Part shown: piece after piece, positions 47,901-59,000 of the stretch | Layout: every line of letters starts with the position of its first letter | Numbering within the stretch: the first letter of the stretch is position 1 | Origin: Grammothele lineata | Taxonomy: Eukaryota; Basidiomycota; Agaricomycetes; Polyporales; Polyporaceae | Direction of reading: 5' to 3' | Assembly: GCA_002150815.3 (NCBI GenBank) | Contig: NDFF03000079.1 | Coordinates: forward strand, 1-64,000 | DNA length: 64,000 nucleotides | Notes under the pieces: generated by a model | What the model was told of the DNA's origin: nothing | What the model saw: only the letters and a program-made list of their open reading frames with translations | Databases searched by the model: none | Translations under genes and position numbers: made by a program

Positions 47901-48679
47901 TGTTATCATCACGTTTCGTTTTCTGCACTAGGAAAAGAGGGATGGAGTGGCGACATCACTCCTTATCCATCTCAGCGCGGGCAAGACCCAGCCCTTAAGT
48001 ATCTGCTGATTTCCATGCATCCTGTCAAGGGGAGCGCAGCATAACGTCTACCTGTCACTCCTTTGGGAATGCGCTTGCCTACAAGTGAGCAAGTACGTAA
48101 GTACCAGTCAGATTACCGAATAGGTATATCAGAAAACCGGAGCTACCACATTCATGCTGCGACCAACGGCAGGTTAGAGGCGACGTCCGATGGAGCGTCC
48201 GAGGATGAGTCAGATGCTCAGCTTGGAGGTGGTCGTGAAGAGGGGACACGAGATGGGGATGCGTGACTTTGTTCAATAGTGTTATCACGGCAGCGGGAGA
48301 TCCCGCGCGGGAAGGAGCACTGCGAAGCGGACGGGTTCGTCAAGGCCCGCGAGGACGCATCCAAGTAAGACCCACTGACCGAGCAAGCGGCAGCAGGAGA
48401 AGGCTCACGAGAGACACCCACGACACGGCGTGGACGCGGAGGACATGGCGTGCGCGGAAGGGCCGCAAGCGGACGTGAGCCGGTTCACACTGGAAGACTT
48501 GTAAGACCGTTTCTGAAGCACAGACAAGAACACCTTTATTAGGAAAATGTACGTTGTATCGGTAATGAACGGTTGCGAGGATTGGAATAGTACTAAGTAT
48601 TGGTTTGACATACGGAACACTTGGGTCGGTTATCGCTCCATGCTGCAGGTCTCGTCAAGTAATGAGCGCTGTAATATGA
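47901..48679. other. Intergenic
   Basis: No gene supported in about 780 bases between two minus-strand genes; presumably the promoter of the F-box gene and the 3' flank of the BTB gene. Confidence 0.5.
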
Positions 48680-49909
48680 TCACCACAACCCTACGCGCGA
48701 GGGTGTTGGGGGAGGCGGGGGATCCGGAAATACGCCTATGACTGGGATCGCCTCCCGGACGGGCAAAGAAAAGTATCCCGGCAGATCCCACAGTATGTCA
48801 GCTCTCAATACCTTCGACTTATCCAGCAAGCTCCTCTGACAACCTGAGCACAACTGTCCGTGGAGGTCCAGGTATGCCTTGGACACGACGCTCCTGACAT
48901 CGACGCGGACGAGGAGATCGCGAAGCGGATACGATATCTTCTCCACGGAATGCATCTTCGCCATCTGTGCCACAATCCCCTTGCACGCTCTCCCGGGGTT
49001 ACTACACGGCGTAGACCCCAGCCCTCCAGCAGATAGGTAGTCGAGAGACTGTTGCACCGCTCGGAAGCATTCCCGCGTCAAGTCGCGGGATCCTTGGATG
49101 CAGGTGGCATAGTCTTCGTCCGACAGGCGCGCCACCACCTCTCCGTCAAGGACCGCGCCGTCCCGGCAGAGTGCCGGTTCGGATACCGCGCAAAGGTAGA
49201 ACGCCCAGGAAAGCGCTTCGGCGGCACTGTTATCCTCCGGTGGCACTTTGCCAAATCCAGCAAGCCGGTTCAAGGCGATAACCTGAACGGCGTCACCGGG
49301 CTCGACGTCGGGGATGCTACTGTATCCCTTCCAATAGACGAGTAAAGTGTCCCACTTTATGTCGTCCGGTATCCGCCAGAGCTGGGGCGGCTGGAACCCA
49401 GCGACAAGGCGCCGTGCCGCGTGCTCGGCGACTGTTTCCATCTGGTACTTGTGTGCGCAACGGATGATTCCCGTCAACGTCGAGAACGAGATGGGGATGT
49501 TCCCGGAAAGCGCCCTGAAATCGCATACGAGATCAGCTCACTGCTCAGGCGTGCCATGATAGGGGACGTGACATTTGCGGGGGGTTAGAGAACAGACTTG
49601 GGGGAACAGTACGCACTCCGGTGGCATGGGGCCTATGACGAACTTGAGGAACGCACGTAGGTCTGACGGGCGGTCGGCGAGGTGGACGACGGGCGTACCG
49701 TCCATACTTTCTCCATCATCGGGGCGGCAGACGGAGAAGAGATCGCGGAAGATGGGCGACGCGCGCGCGAGGACGCCTCTGTACACCCGGAAGGCGACTG
49801 TATCTTTTGCTATGAGCACGATGTTCCCATCCTCAAACCAGAATTTCTCGTCTTTCTGAATCTCTCCGGCGGTTGGCGTGGACGGAATGCTGTCCGAGTC
49901 GGCGTCCAT
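48680..49909 (-). CDS. BTB/POZ domain protein (375 aa)
   Basis: Exons 49909-49617 and 49514-48680, phase 2. Residues about 20-95 form a BTB fold signature common in Agaricomycetes: FWFEDGNIVLIAKDTVAFRV, YRGVLARASPIFRDLFSV, VVHLADRPSDLRAFLKFVI. Exon 2 continues with ALSGNIPISFSTLTGIIRCA and HKYQMETVAEHAARRL, the usual BACK-like helices after the BTB. Such proteins often act as Cullin-3 adaptors or dimerisation scaffolds. The C-terminal half contains Cys pairs (CSGCQRSLLD) and ends in a proline run. It appears intact. Confidence 0.85.
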
Positions 49910-51677
49910 GATGGAGCGACCTGGGACGACGATACTTCAGATGCATATTCTAGGGTATTATGTATCATGGAAGACGACGTACCAGCCCGGTTCGTCTTGC
50001 GAGATATGGAGTTGAAGGGATTAGAGATTGGCGACGATGCCGGTGGGAAACGGCTGAATGACGGTCGTCGTTGCCGCAGCACCATCCATTGAAACGCCTG
50101 CACCTACTAGAGTGCTGCAACTACTAAGTTTGAAAGGTCATGCGCCAAACTTCCCGTGACAGGGATGAGCTAATCTGACACGAGGCACGGTGGCCCTGGG
50201 CGCACGCGATCGCCGATCTCGACATTCAAGTTCACAGCAGGACTCGCGGCAATTACTCAAGTTGAGGTCGATACTTTGGGTGTGGTGGAGATGTTGATGA
50301 TCACCGTCAATCAAACAACTAGAATGGGGACTGCGTGAACAGATCGGTGCAGTCTATTGTGTATACCAAGGTCTCTAGCATTACGGAGAGACGAGGAATC
50401 GACAGAAGTAGAGGTTGCTATGAGTACATAATCAGCACAGCGGATGTCTATTGACATACTAGTAAGTACTCATCGATATTCCACTCGGAATCAAACGACC
50501 TCTTCCTCCATGGGCGGTGTATCGAAGATTGGACCTAAGCTATTCTTGATTTCGCGAAGCTCTTGTCGCCATCGAGCCCTCATATGGTCTTGGCAAGAAT
50601 GACACATCCCGGACTAGCGAATACTGCTCAGCATGACTGCTGGAAAGCAGATCCTACGCGACGCGTATGAGCTGCTCGTCCAGCGCAGACGTCACGCAGT
50701 CCCCCGCGCGCATCCCAAACATCTGTACGAGCACCTTCCCGTACAGCACTGCATACCCCGCACAGTGACGTCCGAAATCCCGGGCACTCCGGACTACGAA
50801 GGCACGCCGGAGGGTGCACGTCGCCAGTGGGCGCTCCGGGCTCGAGTGAAAAGCAAGGCTAGCGCTTGCATGCATGGGCCCTGGCCTCGGCGGTCGTGGC
50901 CTAGCATGGGGTAGACTCAGGGGTAAATCGGGACTCCGGGGGCTTCGTGGTGCGCGCAGTCGACGAAGGGTATGGCGCTGTTGACGGGAAGGAGAGGACG
51001 AGTAGACGGGTCGCCGGACGCGGGGCGGGCGATGGGATCTGAGATGAGGGGTAAGTGAGAGCGCGCGGGGGCGAAGAGGGCAGGAAAGAGACGTACTCGG
51101 TGGTATAGGTATGACGGCATCCAAAAAGAGATGGGGAGGGAAGAATACACAACTATCGCGCCAATAATCCCGTTTATACACGTGACACCAAACGTCCGTG
51201 CTGATCTGTTTCCAGTTTTTGACCATAGAACTCGGCGACGCTGGAGAGCCTGTACGAAGTAGCGCACTACACCACACGCACCACCAGTTGAGACTTACCC
51301 AAGGCCGCGATATGCTTTTGCCATCTACTCGCGTTGACAGATAATCGGTGGGTCTTCCAAGTCATTCAGCGACTCCGAGGGTGCGTTTTGTAGGCGAACG
51401 AACGGTGGAAAGCCTGCGCTGGCGAAGAAAGTTCACCGTGACACGACAGCAACGATGTGAACGTCGCCGGCTCCACGTACGCTAACTTGCTGGAACCGCT
51501 TCGTAGACGTTGGTGGATAGCTGCTGACCCTCTAAGACTTGCTGCAAACCGGACGAAGAATAACGCAGACGGATTTTGGATAGACGGACCACGCATATGC
51601 ATTGCGCTGGACGCACACGTCATAAATACATAGTCCGATTAGAGCGGCTCTACAGGTTGCACGAGAAGGGTGTAGGT
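49910..51677. other. Interval with a possible small minus-strand gene
   Basis: Minus-strand sequence at about 50654-50790 reads ARDFGRHCAGYAVLYGKVLV, then MFGMRAGDCVTSALDEQL, ending at 50654. An AG acceptor at about 50798 precedes it. The spaced cysteines recall small mitochondrial CHCH-type assembly factors (NDUFAF8-like), but the pattern is incomplete and the upstream exon was not found. A hydrophobic stretch near 51150-51230 (minus) is also protein-like. The rest shows nothing. Confidence 0.3.
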
Positions 51678-52368
51678 CTATTGCACGTTGTACCCGATGA
51701 GACTTCTGCGGCCAATAATCTCGCCAATCTGGTGGGCCATGCAAAAGAGTGAGACCACCGGTCACTGCAGAAAAGGTTGACAGACGCACCTTGAAGATAC
51801 CGTACGCCTCGACCGCGTAAACTCCGAGCTGGGCCAAATTTCCCGAAGTAGCGAGCTCACGCATGTACTGGAGGCTCGTTGCGCGTGACCAGAGGGTCGC
51901 GTAGACAGACTGGAAAGTGGCAAGGGAAGGGGGCTGGAGGCGCTCGACGACGTAGACGTGCTTGAGGACTTCCCGGAAGACGGAGAAGTTGTAGGCCAAG
52001 GGTTCGCGGTACGCTGAAAGAGTAACAACACGCAGTGTCAGTACAACATACGCATATATGCAGAGGACGAGCGAGGGAGGATGAGATGGGCGCTGACGCG
52101 ACGCGTCGGGCACGCGAGTGGGAAAGAGGGACGTACATCCAAGCATGCTGCCCGCCTTCTCGCCCACAGGCCCGAGGAGCCTCTTGCCGGTCTCAAATGC
52201 CTGCGTGGCCCCCTTCTGGACGGAGGCGAGGGTCTCCTGGGCCTTTTTCTGCATTTCCTCTGAGCTGGGAGTGGAGGAGGCGAAGCGCTGCTGGAAACGA
52301 GGGTGGGACTGGGGGACGCGGCGGGGGCGGACTGCCTGCGCCAGGCGGGCGGCGAGTGGGCGCACCAT
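51678..52368 (-). CDS. ATP20: Mitochondrial ATP synthase subunit g
   Basis: Minus-strand exons 52368-52137, 52013-51790 and 51728-51678 (phases 1,0), 168 aa. The N-terminus (MVRPLAARLAQAVRPRRV…FASSTPSSEE) looks like a mitochondrial targeting sequence. The conserved body is recognisable: YREPLAYNFSVFREVLKHVY, PPSLATFQSVYATLWSRAT, LGVYAVEAYGIFK and the final IGEIIGRRSLIGYNVQ. The family includes a GxxxG-like helix used for dimerisation of the Fo sector in the inner membrane. The length is slightly above the yeast subunit because of the presequence region. It is divergently transcribed from the cytidine deaminase gene. Confidence 0.9.
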
Positions 52369-52749
52369 GGCGAAGAGGGCGCGGGAGGGAGATGAGGGGA
52401 AGGAGGACGACGACGGGGGCGAGGAGGTCGGTGTTGGCAGTGACGGAGCCGTCGGCCGTCCCACCCACGACCTCTCCCGACCCGCAATTTACTCACGCTC
52501 GGCCCTTTCCGGAGCGCGCCGCTATCCGGGGTTAGGGTCACGCCTTCTCTCTGGCCCCTTCCTCGACGCACTCACTCACGCCTGCGAACACTTCCATCCT
52601 GGAACGCACGCCTCTGCGACTATTTTCCTTCAAGATGATGGCTTTTGCATCGCACGACCGCCTCGTGTGCACGAGGCCGCCCTAGCTGCTATTCACGAGC
52701 CCGCCGGCCACTAGGCGCCTATTTCACCACTTGGACGATAACAGCGATC
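52369..52749. promoter_or_regulatory. Shared divergent promoter between ATP20 and cytidine deaminase
   Basis: The 381 bases between the two start codons must hold both promoters. No TATA box is evident. The region is GC-rich near ATP20 and has pyrimidine runs near the deaminase start, as is common for fungal housekeeping promoters. Individual elements were not identified. Confidence 0.5.
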
Positions 52750-53423
<674 letters not shown>

Positions 53424-53707
53424 TTTCACGAACCCAGCAAGGTTCGCGCTCTTTGCCTTTGCGACCTATCGTGCCGGAATCTTTGGTGAAGTACAAAATG
53501 GAAGTATTCCTACATGTACCAATCAACCACATCCTACGTCCCGATCTGCTATGCCATTCATCGTTTCTTGGGCATGGATCCGCAATCACATGCTTGTAGA
53601 AGGCGGCCTTGCACAGCATCGGTATCGGGTTAAGGCCCTCCACTCTGGGCGCTACGTTGCATACTCAACTTTTCTTATAACTGTCGTCTTCATCTGTCGA
53701 CGTGCCC

Positions 53708-55540
53708 ATGTCCACTAACAACTATAGCACGCCCGAGCTTGTCCAGGACCTTGGGGTGGCGTTGCAGAAGGAGATATACATGATGAGGTATGTCCTGAAC
53801 TCGCGTGGTAGTCGATCGGTTTGGTCTGACATCTTGCTCCTCCCGTGCCATTGCAGCCCGTCCCTCGTGAGTAACCTTGGCCTCCCCCAGAGTTCATCGT
53901 ACTGATGCTCATGGAAGTTGCATTGCATAGAAGCTTAACCGGGTTACGTCGTGCGCGTAACCATGTTGCTCCGATCTACCAACTCCCTCATGAGATCCTT
54001 CCTTCAGTGCCCATCCACCTGGCCCTCTTCGCCACGCCTCCTCCCACTACAAAGGAGTCCCCCCCCCGTACCGGACGCGCGCGCCTTCATCGTCGTGATC
54101 TACGTCTACCGGCCCTGACGCCCCACCGCCCTGAGACACCCCTAGACGACCACCAACACCAACGTGGGGCATGCCGCCGAGTTCACCCGCCGCCCGAAAG
54201 GACTCCCGCTCGCGGTCTACGCGACGATTTGCCTCCGCCCCCGTCTCTCACAGAGGCCCCTATAGCGCATCCGATCCCGCATTCGCTAACTCCATATATG
54301 CGTCTACGCCACAGAGCAACTCGCGGTGTTATCTAGTGCGCTCAAGTCTGTCGCGCCTACTCTCGAACGCCTCGAGGTCCTCAATCTGAAGACGTGGCGG
54401 GGCATCAGGGGCGCGACGTTCATCACTCCCGTGTCGCTCTTCTCTGAGGAGACGCCCTCAAGGCTGAAGGTGCTCGCGATCGAATCTCGGGACACCATCT
54501 TCCCGACAGACGACTTTCCGAGCCGAGCATGTACATGCGTAGATGGCTGGGGCGACACGCACGGATTTGACATCCTTCCTGTCCCTCGCGCCCAGACTCG
54601 TCTCTCTCGACGTTCTCATCTCAGGCTTCTACGAAGATATCGAACGAGTGGACTATCCGGCGCTGCTCAGTGCTACACGATCTCCGGTACCTCCACATCG
54701 TCTAGCCGGCCGCTAACAGACGCCATACACCTTCCCCGCGGACGCCCACTTCATCTTCAAAGCATGCTGCGACGGCCGTACATACCGGCTCGAGGAGATG
54801 CCCCACCACGGCGAGTTCACCTCGCTGTCCCTCACCAGCACCGAGTCGTCAGCATGGTCCTTCTCCCACCCCCGCGGCCCCCGCTAGTCGCTTTCACCTC
54901 TCCACATGGGCCCATTCGGCCCTATCGGCAGACGCCCCCCAAACGCACGCCATCTCCGCGTACGCCGCAGAGCTCGCCGCCACCGAGCGCCTCTTGCTGC
55001 AAATTTTCTGCCAGCACGGGCTACACGCAACGACTTCGCTGTGCTCGCGCTCCCAGCGCTCCTCCCGCGCTCACTGTGCTGCACGGAGCGGCGACGCGTT
55101 CGTGCACCTCGCGCGCGTCCTCGTCCCTCATCCCAGCTCGCACTCGCGCTCAGGCCCTCCGTCACGTGACCGCACCTCGAGGCCGTCGCCCTCTGTGTTC
55201 AACCCACGCCCTTGGCGCGGTGGACGATCATCCTGGACACCTTGCGCGCACGCGCGAAGGCCGGGTTGCTGCTCCTCCGCGTGACGCTGTGCTGTCCTGC
55301 ACTCATGGACGTCGACCTGGCGCTTGCGCAGACGGCGGTAGGGGTTGAGGTGGTGGAGATGGTGGTGTACTCACATGAGGATCTGTTTGACTTTTCCGAG
55401 ACGTAAGAATGCGGCACCTGCGTGGGCGTGGGCGAGTACACAAAGCAAGATGTTTCATATTTTCTACTACTATGAGCGTTAACCAGGCCACCGTCCTTCT
55501 ACCTCGAGGTCTCCGGGATGGAATGGTTTAAGGACGCTTC
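53708..55540 (+). pseudogene. Degraded F-box/LRR gene
   Basis: A possible first exon (53708-53788, STPELVQDLGVALQKEIY) precedes LMEVALHRSLTGLRRARNH and the F-box start VAPIYQLPHEILPSV (about 53905-54030). Further recognisable pieces lie in different frames: LERLEVLNLKTWRG and SRLKVLAIESRD (about 54356-54500); FLSLAPRLVSLDVLISGFYE (about 54570-54640); FIFKACCDGRTYRLEEM (about 54751-54801); LSTWAHSALSADAPQTHAIS (about 54900-54960); and WTIILDTLRARAKAGLLLLR near 55220. Frame changes occur without plausible introns, and a run of nine C at 54059-54067 sits near one. The final exon (55485 onward, PPSFYLEVSGMEWFKD) runs toward the terpene synthase exon on the other strand. Sequencing errors are an alternative to true decay. 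Confidence 0.55.
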
Positions 55541-55550
55541 CTTGGTACCC

Positions 55551-55913
55551 TCACGTCAGGGGATTGGCCCCGTCCCGTTTAGGAAACAACACGACGGTGC
55601 GCTCGCGTTGAACACGAGCGCCGTCGGTACCAAAGTACCGTTGGGACTCGAAATGCCACTCGTAATTTGCGCGAGACCAGTTCATCAGCCCATCAGCGTA
55701 CAACTTCACCATGGCGTCCACCTCAGGCGAGAAGCGGAGTGCGCAGATGGATGGGTAGAGGTCTTCTAATGCGTACCGAGCACGCTCGGCGTGCATTGCA
55801 GCCGCGCGCTCCAGTGCTTCGTGAAGACCAATGTGGTTCTCGTGCATGATGAGGGTGACTACGTTGTGTAGGACATCGCCCATGGCTTGCTCTTTGTTGT
55901 ATGAGATCAGATC
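55551..55913 (-). pseudogene. Last exon of a sesquiterpene synthase, cut off by a LINE
   Basis: The minus strand from the AG acceptor at 55914 to the TGA at 55551 encodes about 120 C-terminal residues of a class I fungal terpene synthase. It opens with DLISYNKEQAMGDVLHN, the second metal-binding (NSE) triad region with its trailing Lys/Glu. It then has MVKLYADGLMNWSRANYEWH, SQRYFGTDGARVQRE (the RY-containing C-terminal block) and a short tail. Such enzymes cyclise farnesyl diphosphate. The upstream exons, including the first Asp-rich motif, are absent: 28 bases upstream of this exon on the minus strand the poly(A) tail of a LINE begins. The remainder of the gene may lie beyond the right window edge. 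Confidence 0.85.
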
Positions 55914-55942
55914 CTATGGCAGCCGATATGTCCAATGTTTTC

Positions 55943-55970
55943 TTTTTTTTTTTTTTTTTTTTTTTTTTTT
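55943..55970 (-). other. Poly(A) tail of the LINE
   Basis: 28 consecutive T on the plus strand. The element body (GTGGTGCTCA…) starts at 55971, and flanking host DNA (…CCAATGTTTTC) ends at 55942. This marks the 3' integration junction. Confidence 0.93.
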
Positions 55971-56088
55971 GTGGTGCTCACCGATGCCCGGACACCAGCC
56001 GGCATCAGCTTTAGCAGCGGTTGTGGGGTGAACCCACATCACCACGCCCGGGGAAATGCAGTTACGCACGAAGTGTGGGACTCAGCGT

Positions 56089-59000
56089 TCAGCTCCTACC
56101 CACTAAAACCCCGGGCCGCCGCTTCGGGAAGAACCACGATTCAGGACGCAGGGTATTCCCTTTGTCTTTCCCTTTCCACGTCTCTTTGGCTAAGTCCACT
56201 GTTGGGGATTTCTTTTTTCTATAGCGTGATCGGGCCACGGAGAAGTCCAGCATCATACGACGCTTTAGCGCTGCCCCCAACCTCCTCTTCGCTACCTCTC
56301 CTGTCGGCCAGGAGTCCGGTGAGTCACCAAGGGCTATCGTTCGTTCACACCTCATTTTCCATAGCAGGTGCACCGCGGATAGCACAACTATTTTGCAAAA
56401 CCTGGAGTCGCACTCCGGGCCTTTCACCACGCGCCGAGGTGCAGTCACTCCTAGGGCGAGACCTAGGGAGAGGTCAGGGGCTCGTTCCGCTAGCCGCTCT
56501 GTTAGAATATGTTGTAGTTCTTCTCGTAGAGCCACTGCCGCCGGCTCTGGGCATCTCAGCAGGATATGCTCCATGGATTCCAGCTCTCCACAGGCTCTAC
56601 AGTTCGCCCTTTCTTCGTATCCAGGTATATGTGACCAAAACTTCCCGACTCTATGGGCGTTGTGAAGCGCCTTCCATATAAAGTCTCTTATGGGTTTTTC
56701 TAGGTCAGGCGATCGCAGGCTCCTCCACAATTCAGCCAGTGATGGATTACATCCATTTTCCGTTTTCAGTGAGTCTAGGACAGCCTGCGTGAACCTCCCA
56801 GTAGCTTCCCTCTCTTTCCCTTTACGGAGGGTGCGGATGCGGGTGTACGCATTACTTTGCGTCAAGGCCTTCAGTTTAACACCAGTCCTCAGGTACTCTT
56901 TGGGTGCTGGTGGCCAGGCTGGCGGCTGTGGGCCCGGGAGCTCGTTCGCATTTGCCAGTGCATTCATTGCTTGGAAAGTGCTAGAGCCTTCGTCCTTGCT
57001 TGATACCCATTTCAGGGTGGTGGGGGCGCTTCTCCGACGTAGTCTTGCGACTACGTCTTGGAATTGGATTTTGTTCATGACCCCTATCCATCCCTTGTCT
57101 TCCCATTTCGCAAGGTGTATTAGCAAGCCGTCTATTGTCTGCTTCGTTGGGATCTCCAGAGTCAGGGCTGAGAAGGGGGGGGAAAGGGCGAGCGCTTTCG
57201 ACATCGCTGTCAACTCCGCCGTCTGGTCCGAGGCTCTGCTCTCCAGGCGCATTTGCCCAGATGCGTTCCACTCCGGGTTCAGTTCACAGCGCATACTGTA
57301 CTGGAGAATGCCGGTGCGCGCGCGGTATTTTCCGGCTATCGCAATTGTTGTTTGCTCAGGCACTTGGTAAGGGCGGGGAGGGCGTCTGACGGCACTCTCT
57401 CTAGTTTTGTTTTCAGCAAAGGCGCGGAAGACTTCCGCCACTTCGTCGCCGTCTCTCAGGGAAGGGTCAAAGGTCGCGCTTCCGTTCTGTTTCCATGCCT
57501 CAGTGTTCCTCTGTTTGGCCGACCTTCGAAGACTTAGCCCGTCCCCAGGCGACACGGCCGCTGGCCTCCAGAGATCAATGAGGTGTTGTACCAATTTCTT
57601 CGCAGCCTGTGCGCAGCGTTGGGGGTGGGCGCAACCTCTCACTGCACGGTCCCTGTCACAGTCATAACAGGCGCAGTCGGCTCGGTCTCGGTGGGGATCC
57701 CTTCCCCACCTTCGATCGAGTCGTCTTGCAATAATTTCTGCTTCCGCCACCGTGTTCACACCATGCCGTTCACGTAGGCAGCGTTGGGCCGCGGTGTTTG
57801 TCACCGTTCTCCGCTGCATTGTACGTCCAAGGTGCAGCCAGCTAGGCATCGCCGCCTTCAATGCCTCCGGCGGCTTCAGGGCCTCAACCCTCACACCATA
57901 TTTCTCCGCTGTCTTTACCCAACGCCGGAGACTTCTAGGGAGACCCCCACTCGTCCTCGTCGTGACCTTCCACGTTTGAAGGAAGGCATTCACCCGCACC
58001 GCCGGGTCCGTCGTTGCTGCTGCAGCCGACCTTGCTTTCGCCATCAGGGCGTCTGCTATGAACGTCCACAGCGGCCTATTCTCGCCTAGCCCTAGGTAGT
58101 CCCGGATCCACATGAGGTCTACTGCCTCGTTGCGTGCCGTTAGGTTCAGGAGTCCGAGTCCTCCTTCATTGACAGGGCGGTAAAGTGTATCTAGGGATAT
58201 TCTCGGGTGTTCGTCACCCTTCCAGACGAACGATCGGATCATTTTAATTATCTTTTCCTCGACTTCCAGGGGCATTGTTTGGACCCTCGTCAGGTATTGC
58301 GTTCTCCCCCCGGCTTCAAGGCCAACAATTAGTTTTCTTCCAGTAAGTGTGGGGTGCCTCTTTCCCCATTTGATAAACTGCGACTCAAGTGTTCTTAATA
58401 TTCTATTCCAGGGTTCAGCAAGGTCAAAGTCATTGCCGATCCACGCTCCCAGTGAGCGGATGGCAGTTTCTTCTGGGACCAAGCGTGCGCTTGCATCTAA
58501 GGCGGGTTCATTTGCATTCCTTTTCCTCGCAGTCAGGACCGCCTCTCGGTACACTTTGGGCCCCAAGGGTATCATCTCTGTTTTTTCCTCATTAAATTTT
58601 GCACAGGCCGCCAGACACCATTTATTCAATATGCTTCGCAGGTCCACCAGCAGGTCAGTCGCATGCAGGTACACTGTTGTGTCGTCTGCGAACAGGGAGG
58701 TGATCAGGCGATCTGCTATCCCAGGGATTGCTATCCCCCTCAGTGTCGATTTACGAAGGAGGCATGCCAGGGGTTCAATTGCCAAATCAAAGAGTAAGCA
58801 GGACATCGGGTCTCCTTGGCGGACTCCCCTCGTAATTCGGAAGGTTTTACTCAAGACACCATTCACAGCAACAAGGCTTTCTGCAGCCTCGTATAAGCTC
58901 CTGACCGTGTTAATAAAGCGTTGTGGGAAGCCCATGTGCCTCATTACCGCCCATAGGTACGTATGGTTAACTTTATCATATGCCTTTTCCTGGTCAAGAG

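Noticed and set aside
52038..52714. Long frames antisense to and beside ATP20 exon 1
   Set aside because: They are GC-driven shadows of the ATP20 coding strand.
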